This document shows, piece after piece, positions 6,910 through 11,204 of a DNA stretch of 11,204 nt (positions are counted from its first letter, which is position 1; each line of letters begins with the position of its first letter). The stretch comes from Candidatus Bathyarchaeota archaeon (GTDB taxonomy: Archaea; Thermoproteota; Bathyarchaeia; Bathyarchaeales; DTEX01), in contig JAGGZB010000041.1 in the NCBI GenBank assembly GCA_021162225.1, positions 1 to 11,204 on the forward strand, in the 5' to 3' direction. A model generated the notes under the pieces. That model searched no databases. It was not told the origin of the DNA and was given only the letters and a program-made list of their open reading frames with translations. Position numbers and translations under genes: made by a program.

Positions 6910-6952
6910 TTTAATCTTGAAAAGTGCAGATGACATGATTGTGGATTGAAAG

Positions 6953-7813
6953 ATGATGACAAACTTAAAGGAGTGCCTCGCCGAAAAGCTTGATACACAT
7001 GAGCTGGAGATCCTACCTAGATCGTATGATGTAATAGGCGACATAGCCATCGTCAGACTTCCAGAGGCTCTTAGGCATAAAGCAGAAGAGATAGCTGAGG
7101 CTATCATGCAGATCAACAATCACGTTAAAACTGTATTGAATCAGGTCTCTCCAGTTTCAGGCGATTTTCGTCTCCGCCGACTTGAATGGATAGCTGGGGA
7201 AAAGAAGACAGAGACCATTCATAAGGAACATGGCTGTCTTTTCAAGGTTGACTTGGAGAAATGTTACTTTTCCCCTCGACTCTTATACGAAAGAGCTCGA
7301 ATCGCTAAGCTTGTCAAGCCTTCAGAAGTCATAGTCAACATGTTCGCGGGAGTTGGATGCTTCTCAATAGTGATTGCGAAGAAATCCAAAGCCAAAAAGG
7401 TTTACTCCATTGACATCAATCCATGGGCGATTAAGTATATGAAGGAAAATATTAGGCTAAACCGCGTATGCCATATTGTCACTGCTATTCTGGGAGACTC
7501 AAAGGACATCATCGCTAAGGAACTTCAAGGCGTAGCTGACCGTGTCTTGATGCCTTTACCAGAGAAAGCCTATGAGTATATTATTTACGCCTTGAAGGCT
7601 CTGAAATCATGTGGAGGCATGATCCATTATTACGATTTTGTCCATGCAAGCAAGGGAGAGAATCCAGTCCACAAAATTGAGGAGAAGATCAGTTATAAGC
7701 TTGCTCTCTTGAAAACGGATTTCGAAGTATCCTTTGGTAGAATAGTTAGAACGACCGGTCCCAGATGGTTTCAGATCTCACTTGATATTAAAATAAACCG
7801 AAAACGATTATAA
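6953..7813 (+). CDS. trm5: tRNA (guanine37-N1)-methyltransferase Trm5
   Basis: A 286-residue SAM-dependent methyltransferase that makes m1G37 next to the anticodon, preventing frameshifts, and the first step toward wyosine in archaeal tRNA-Phe. The N-terminal D1-like domain shows SYDVIGDIAIVRLP (24-37), followed by a Trm5-type middle region with KEHGC (91-95) and FSPRLLYERAR (106-116). The Rossmann fold has motif I NMFAGVGCFS (129-138), the SAM-ribose acid D154 in SIDINPWA, and MPLP (200-203) at the NPPY-like position. MPLP favours Trm5 over the related TYW2 transferase. The length suits the shorter archaeal Trm5 forms. ATG 6953 and the adjacent ATG 6956 are both possible; GTGGAT lies 6 nt before the first. 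It is followed 52 nt later by trm112, probably co-transcribed. Confidence 0.92.
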   Translation: MMTNLKECLAEKLDTHELEILPRSYDVIGDIAIVRLPEALRHKAEEIAEAIMQINNHVKTVLNQVSPVSGDFRLRRLEWIAGEKKTETIHKEHGCLFKVDLEKCYFSPRLLYERARIAKLVKPSEVIVNMFAGVGCFSIVIAKKSKAKKVYSIDINPWAIKYMKENIRLNRVCHIVTAILGDSKDIIAKELQGVADRVLMPLPEKAYEYIIYALKALKSCGGMIHYYDFVHASKGENPVHKIEEKISYKLALLKTDFEVSFGRIVRTTGPRWFQISLDIKINRKRL

Positions 7814-7865
7814 GGATTATCAAACAAAGATACGGTAAGATAAGATTATTTGGCGGGTATTCTGA

Positions 7866-8159
7866 ATGAGGAGAAAACTGATGGATATTCTCGCATGCCC
7901 AATAGATAAGCATCATCCCTTAGAACTCTATATCTTCAAGGAGAACGATGAGATATCCGAGGGAATAATAGTATGCCCCAAATGTCTCAGATGGTATCCT
8001 ATACGAGACGAGATTCCCGAGATGTTACCTGATGAACTAAGAGAAGAGAAGGAAGAGATCGAATTTCTAAGAAAATGGAAAGATAAAATTCCGGAAAAGA
8101 TACTTCATGAAGGAAAGCCTTTCAATCTTAGTGGCGAGCTGAAGGCGAAGAATATCTGA
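7866..8159 (+). CDS. Trm112-family methyltransferase partner protein
   Basis: A 97-residue zinc-ribbon protein of the Trm112 family, which binds and activates several SAM-dependent methyltransferases acting on tRNA, rRNA and release factor. Visible motifs are LMDILACPIDKHHPLEL (C11, D14, H16), VCPKC (C37, C40) and YPIRDEIPEMLP (44-55). The first knuckle is CPxDKH rather than CPxC; I recall the same form in haloarchaeal Trm112, so it looks like an archaeal norm, not decay. The acidic C-terminal tail (residues 56-97) is longer than minimal. ATG 7866 aligns with haloarchaeal starts by memory. ATG 7881 has the better ribosome site (GAGGAG, 7 nt), but the preceding residues RRKL look family-like, so the longer form was kept. 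It lies in a probable operon with trm5 and ends 5 nt from the convergent oxidoreductase gene. Confidence 0.88.
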   Translation: MRRKLMDILACPIDKHHPLELYIFKENDEISEGIIVCPKCLRWYPIRDEIPEMLPDELREEKEEIEFLRKWKDKIPEKILHEGKPFNLSGELKAKNI

Positions 8160-8164
8160 GATAT

Positions 8165-9115
8165 CTATAAATCTAATTCTAGAAGCTTATTTTTCTCAGC
8201 GGATTCTAGTATCGCTTCAGCTATTTTTAGAGCTTTAACGCCGTCTATCCCTGTAACTAGAGAGCTGTCATTGTTCAGAATGGAGTCAACGAAGTGCTCT
8301 AGCTCTATCTTTAGCGGTTCCTCCCATCTGTAACGCGGTATTAACGTCTGGTTAGAAGTATCAATTGTAATCTCTTGCGTAATATAATCTATCGTAATTA
8401 TCGCTTCGCTTCCGGTGACTGTGAGTCGCCTAACCTTGTACGGCGTAAGCCAGTTTGCCTCTAAAAACGCCGATTTTCCATCCGGAAATGTAAGCATCAC
8501 TTGAACATAGTCTTCGAATCTTCTATGCCTCAGCCGCCCCGCCCTCGCATAGACTGTAATCGGATCTTCGTTGAATATAAACCTCATAAGGTCTATGTCA
8601 TGTATTGCCGTGTCCTTCACCACTCCTACATCACCCAATCTTTCAGGCCATTTTGAAACACGTTTGCCCGTAGCCGATACTGGCTCTCCAATCCTACCGT
8701 CATCAATCGCTTCTTTTAACCTTCTAACGGCTGGATTAAATCTTTCTATAAATCCAACTGTTAAGTATAGATTCTGAGACTTTGCAGTCTCAAGCATTTT
8801 TTCCGCTTCCTCAGACCGGCTTGCCATTGGCTTCTCAACAAAGACATGCTTTCCCGCATTCAGCGCCTTCATGGCCTCTGAATAAAGTTCCGTGGACCAC
8901 ACACATATAGTCACGGCGTCAATATCTTCCTTCTTGTAGAGATCTTCGCTATTCACATAAGACTTTATACCGTATTTTCTTGATGCTAAGTCCGCTCTTT
9001 CCTTATCTACATCGCAAACAGCCACTAAATCGGTTTTCGGTAGATCGTTTAAGACTCTGAGGTGATTTCTTCCCCAGAATCCAGCTCCAATAACGGCTAC
9101 TCTAAGCTTCTTCAT
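8165..9115 (-). CDS. Gfo/Idh/MocA-family sugar-nucleotide oxidoreductase (UDP-GlcNAc 3-dehydrogenase/WlbA-like)
   Basis: A 316-residue NAD(P)-dependent oxidoreductase. It has the Rossmann motif GAGFWGRNH (10-18), D35 after the second strand in VCDVD, the family EKP motif with K95, GFIERFNPA (121-129) and the catalytic-type DTAIHDIDL with D169 and H172. GFIERFNP and HDIDL resemble UDP-N-acetylglucosamine 3-dehydrogenases and WlbA/WbpB enzymes, which oxidise C3 of UDP-GlcNAc or its uronic acid before transamination. That would fit N-glycan or surface-sugar synthesis; the exact substrate cannot be read from sequence. Its ATG overlaps the stop of the upstream dehydrogenase homologue in an ATGA, implying translational coupling and a shared pathway. 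No aminotransferase or acetyltransferase partner lies in the window. Confidence 0.88.
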   Translation of the reverse strand: MKKLRVAVIGAGFWGRNHLRVLNDLPKTDLVAVCDVDKERADLASRKYGIKSYVNSEDLYKKEDIDAVTICVWSTELYSEAMKALNAGKHVFVEKPMASRSEEAEKMLETAKSQNLYLTVGFIERFNPAVRRLKEAIDDGRIGEPVSATGKRVSKWPERLGDVGVVKDTAIHDIDLMRFIFNEDPITVYARAGRLRHRRFEDYVQVMLTFPDGKSAFLEANWLTPYKVRRLTVTGSEAIITIDYITQEITIDTSNQTLIPRYRWEEPLKIELEHFVDSILNNDSSLVTGIDGVKALKIAEAILESAEKNKLLELDL

Positions 9116-10488
9116 CTCTTCCAGACACCTCTACCCAGTCCTCGATATATGAAGCCTTCCTTTTCAGCTTCTTCTGGATCGATTATATGAACTAGGTCAA
9201 CTACGGCTGGAGGCTTCCTCATGAGCATTCTAATCCTACTTAGGCTTAAACGCTTAAATTCTTCACGTGCTACGGCGAAAACGAGGCAGTCCGCACGCTC
9301 TATGGTTTTTTCTAAGCTCTTCTCTGATGGAAAGCCCATCTGGGAAAGATCTCGAGCTGAAAAGTGCGGATCGAACACACTTATTCTTCCGCCTCTCTTT
9401 CTTAGCAACCTCACTAACTCTAAGATCTGGGATCCCCTTGCCTCCTTTATTCCACAGCATGATGACGCACCTAAAACTGCAATCTTAGATCTCTTCACCG
9501 TCTTTTCGCATGAATGCATCGCATCTTTTATGAGATTATACGCTTGCTTCAATGCTTCGTTATTTACCCTTCTAGCTATGGATGCTATTCGAAGCTTAAC
9601 TCCTAAATCTGCCGCTTCGGATATTAAGAGGAAAGGAGTCTCAGACATTTTTTCTCCCTCCAAGCTGGGGCTAAACAGGTAGCAATTAGACTGCTTATTT
9701 GCGGCTTTCTGAACCTCAAGGTAATCGATTCCCATCTTTTCGCAGAATAGGGCAAGCTCGTTGGAGAGAGCCCTTGTCACATCTCGGTATACTTCTCCAA
9801 AGAGAACGGCGGCCTCCGCAGTTTTTATATCTCTAACCTCAACGAATTCTCCACGCGTTATCACCCTAAGAAGGGCTTCTGCTGCCTTTAAGCTTTGCTC
9901 ATTTATAGCCGAGATCATCCTAGCATGTTCCCTTAAATACTCTATTTCCGCGCCTATAGGCGCGTCGATCGGGCTATAGGCTAATCCGAAATCTACGCCA
10001 GCCTCTAAACCAGAGGATTTCTCTAAAGTTTTAATTATTAGGCTTTCAGTTACGGAGGGAGCTACTATACTCTGAACTATTATTAAAGACCCGGGTCGAA
10101 GATTCAAGCCTATATCTCTACACATCTCTTCGAGATTGGAGTAAACTGGACGTTTCCTTCCGTCAATAGGTATCTCAGCCGCAAGGATTATGATGTCACT
10201 TTCATGAAGAACCTCTTTAGAATTCGTCGTAGCCTTTAATCGGCCGCTATTGAGATTTCTCTTAAGCATATCATCTAGTTCATGTCTGTTAAAGAAGTTT
10301 TCGCCACTATTTATCTGCTGAGTTATATATGGATCTGGACTGAAACAAGCGACCTTAAAGTTCATGTCTGAAAATAGACAAGCCGTAGCTAATCCTATTC
10401 TTCCACAGCCCATCACCGCTATCTTATGCTTTTCACGTTTCTCGGGGCTGTTCAGATCGGACTCCTTAAGCGCCATAGCTACGGCCAT
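9112..10488 (-). CDS. Nucleotide-sugar 6-dehydrogenase homologue with degenerate active site
   Basis: A 458-residue protein with all three domains of UDP-ManNAc/UDP-glucose dehydrogenases: an NAD domain with MGCGRIG (26-32), a central helical domain (about 222-315) and a C-terminal domain starting KIAVLGASS (335-343). Conserved-looking blocks include YRDVTRALSNELALFCEKMGI around 234-254. The catalytic residues appear missing: at KLxEN the sequence is VLFGE (V228, E232), and the GGxCxPxDPY loop is replaced by a shorter EGEKMSETPF (277-286) with neither Cys nor Asp. STVPPG is SIVAPS (140-145), and the NAD-ribose acid is Ser (FSPD, S50). The reading frame is clean, so it is not an obvious pseudogene. 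It may bind a sugar nucleotide without oxidising it, or use altered chemistry. ATG 10488 has GAGGA 7 nt upstream. It is coupled to the next gene by ATGA. Confidence 0.85.
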   Translation of the reverse strand: MAVAMALKESDLNSPEKREKHKIAVMGCGRIGLATACLFSDMNFKVACFSPDPYITQQINSGENFFNRHELDDMLKRNLNSGRLKATTNSKEVLHESDIIILAAEIPIDGRKRPVYSNLEEMCRDIGLNLRPGSLIIVQSIVAPSVTESLIIKTLEKSSGLEAGVDFGLAYSPIDAPIGAEIEYLREHARMISAINEQSLKAAEALLRVITRGEFVEVRDIKTAEAAVLFGEVYRDVTRALSNELALFCEKMGIDYLEVQKAANKQSNCYLFSPSLEGEKMSETPFLLISEAADLGVKLRIASIARRVNNEALKQAYNLIKDAMHSCEKTVKRSKIAVLGASSCCGIKEARGSQILELVRLLRKRGGRISVFDPHFSARDLSQMGFPSEKSLEKTIERADCLVFAVAREEFKRLSLSRIRMLMRKPPAVVDLVHIIDPEEAEKEGFIYRGLGRGVWKR

Positions 10489-10562
10489 CTTACATTCCTC
10501 ATTAGTCAGATGCAGGATAGATTCTTTATGTTTATGAATCTTGAATGGTGATGTATTCGCTA

Positions 10563-10593
10563 AATCATACTAATAAATTCTTATAATATGATT
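10563..10593. repeat. Inverted repeat flanking a TATA-like core
   Basis: AATCATA (10563-10569) and TATGATT (10587-10593) form perfect 7-bp arms around a 17-nt AT-rich core that reads TTATAAGAATTTATTAG on the complement. It lies 75-105 nt upstream of the 9112-10488 gene start, in the largest gap of the window (10489-10669). It could be an operator around the promoter of the sugar operon. The rest of this gap holds only the T-tracts near 10636-10658 and no RNA gene that I can see. Confidence 0.3.
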
Positions 10594-10635
10594 GACCTTT
10601 TGATACGCCTTTAATACTACTTTCAGTGAAGAACG

Positions 10636-10658
10636 AAAAGGGAAAAATATGAGGAAAA
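10636..10658 (-). terminator. Oligo-T terminator after the domain-II-like gene
   Basis: Just past the stop at 10670 the transcribed strand shows three T runs (TTTT, TTTTT, TTTT) spaced a few bases apart at 10655-10658, 10643-10647 and 10636-10639. Oligo-T tracts are the usual intrinsic termination signal in archaea. Confidence 0.45.
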
Positions 10659-10669
10659 GTTACATCGTA

Positions 10670-10933
10670 TTACTCTATTATCTTGTAGACCTTGTCTCCC
10701 TCTCTTACTCTCTGTTCCACCTTAAGCCCTATCTTCTGTCCAGCTTCAGCAACCGTTATATTCCTATGCTCTATCTGCATCGACTCAACCACTTGCTCAA
10801 AGTTTGTAGTTGAACCTTGAATGAGAATCCTATCTCCAACGGATAGCCGATCCTTAAGCTCTACGACGGCAACACTTATTCTTGTGAAGTAATGCGTAAC
10901 TCTACCTACTTCCTTTAATTCTCTCTCAGACAT
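10670..10933 (-). CDS. Stand-alone translation-factor domain-II-like protein
   Basis: An 87-residue protein that looks like a single beta-barrel of the translation elongation factor domain-II type: VGRVTHYFTRISVAVVEL at 9-26, the LSVGDRILIQG turn at 30-40, and AGQKIGLKVEQRVREGDKVYKI at 64-85. These parallel the GxV..y....va.v.l...l..Gd.i...G and a.aGq.v.l.l....reGD patterns of EF-Tu/IF2 barrels and of peptidase U32 tails. Archaeal genomes carry such orphan barrels annotated as translation factor-like; their role is unknown, and no GTPase domain is attached. The frame runs up to 10996, but ATG 10933 has AGGTGA with 7 nt spacing and a TATA-like TTTAAGG at 10973-10979, so the longer N-terminus would lie upstream of the likely transcript start. 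Confidence 0.75.
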   Translation of the reverse strand: MSERELKEVGRVTHYFTRISVAVVELKDRLSVGDRILIQGSTTNFEQVVESMQIEHRNITVAEAGQKIGLKVEQRVREGDKVYKIIE

Positions 10934-10972
10934 CCAATCTTCACCTTTCAAAAAGAAAGAATAACCGAATAT

Positions 10973-10979
10973 CCTTAAA
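10973..10979 (-). promoter_or_regulatory. TATA-like element of the domain-II-like gene
   Basis: TTTAAGG followed by ATATT on the complement, about 40-46 nt upstream of ATG 10933. This would give a start near 10950 and a short leader holding AGGTGA. Single-motif evidence. Confidence 0.35.
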
Positions 10980-11031
10980 TCATTTTGCCTCCACATCTAT
11001 TCTTAGAAATTCACCATTGTAGGGTTATCTT

Positions 11032-11204
11032 TTAATAATATCCCTTCTGTTGCCAGATACGCTTGATACGCTTCCCCCTCTCAGTCAGCTCGCCTCTTTT
11101 AATGATCTCCATATAACCCTTCAGATCATCCATCAGTTTTTCAGGTTCCATAGCGTCCACTATTCTCTTAAGCTTCTCAATTCCCTTATCAGCGAGCTTA
11201 TTAA
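11032..11204 (-). CDS. C-terminal fragment of an unrecognised protein (cut by window edge)
   Basis: The complement is open from the window edge to TAA at 11032-11034, giving the last 56 residues. They are highly charged and probably all helical: NKLADKGIEKLKRIVDAMEP, then a Met-rich helix (MDDLKGYMEIIKRGELTERG), ending KRIKRIWQQKGYY. The KRIKRI is encoded by a perfect 9-bp tandem repeat (11056-11073). A spurious frame would rarely look this amphipathic, and it lies upstream of and in line with the domain-II-like gene, leaving about 98 nt for that gene's promoter. I do not recognise the family, and the start lies outside the window. Confidence 0.55.
   Translation of the reverse strand, partial: NKLADKGIEKLKRIVDAMEPEKLMDDLKGYMEIIKRGELTERGKRIKRIWQQKGYY

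Noticed and set aside
6814..7119. Minus-strand frame of 101 residues across the divergent promoter
   Set aside because: It covers the 5' ends of both divergent genes and both promoters, has no ribosome site and resembles no family.
7866..7905. Trm112 first zinc knuckle apparently missing a Cys (CPIDKH)
   Set aside because: Considered as a damaged zinc site, but CPxDKH is, as I recall, the usual archaeal form, so it is not treated as an anomaly.
9221..9682. Plus-strand open frame of 153 residues inside the dehydrogenase homologue
   Set aside because: It is antisense to a well-supported gene, low in recognisable motifs and rich in Ser/Leu/Arg, as expected of a shadow frame.
10489..10669. Possible C/D-box RNA (TGGTGATGT near 10546)
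   Set aside because: A C-box-like heptamer is present, but no correctly placed D box or paired terminal stem was found.
11056..11073. Perfect tandem 9-bp repeat GATACGCTT x2
   Set aside because: It encodes KRI-KRI in the partial gene on the minus strand; two copies in coding sequence are not a repeat element.

Overview
The window looks like chromosomal DNA of an archaeon, most likely from the Thermoproteota/Bathyarchaeia side. That placement is inference; no rRNA or long marker gene is present to fix it. The archaeal evidence is direct: a 53-residue RNA polymerase subunit P (RpoP), a Trm5-type tRNA methyltransferase, an archaeal-type Trm112 (CPxDKH), a short SAH hydrolase of the archaeal/Thermotoga form, a DUF131 membrane protein, a small SWIM zinc-finger protein, TTTAAATA-like TATA boxes 20-60 nt upstream of genes, and GGTGA/GAGG Shine-Dalgarno sites. 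The DNA is AT-leaning and densely coded. No gap reaches 300 bases; the largest is 10489-10669. I saw no tRNA, rRNA, insertion sequence or CRISPR array.

Layout. Positions 1-313 (+) hold a DUF131 membrane protein whose frame is open to the window edge. From 282 to 2786 (-) runs a likely operon, read right to left: an inositol monophosphatase/FBPase-family phosphatase, an ICC-like metallophosphoesterase (COG1407 type), a SWIM-finger protein and a doubtful one-helix membrane peptide. From 2922 to 5930 (-) come an M48 zinc metalloprotease with an unusual N-terminal domain, SAH hydrolase (ahcY) and rpoP. Each has its own TATA-like element. At 5987-6856 (-) is a short NAD-dependent nucleotide-sugar dehydrogenase relative ending in a coiled coil. 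A divergent AT-rich promoter separates it from trm5 and trm112 (6953-8159, +). At 8165-10488 (-) an ATGA-coupled pair encodes a full-length nucleotide-sugar dehydrogenase homologue and a Gfo/Idh/MocA oxidoreductase. The right end (10670-11204, -) has a stand-alone translation-factor domain-II-like protein and the C-terminus of an unrecognised protein.

How the genes fit together. Two themes run through the window. The first is SAM-dependent methylation: Trm5 produces SAH, AhcY removes it, and Trm112 is the usual activator of other methyltransferases. The second is activated-sugar chemistry: two 6-dehydrogenase-fold proteins plus a WlbA/UDP-GlcNAc-3-dehydrogenase-like oxidoreductase, as expected for amino-uronic sugars of archaeal N-glycans or surface polymers.

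The most unusual signal lies in the second theme. The full-length dehydrogenase (9112-10488) appears to have lost its catalytic Lys, Asn, Cys and Asp and its NAD-ribose acidic residue. The short one (5987-6856) keeps Lys, Cys and the NAD-site Asp but lacks the C-terminal UDP-sugar-binding domain. They may be a pseudoenzyme and a separately working short enzyme, or complementary halves of one heteromeric enzyme. The second reading is speculative but testable.
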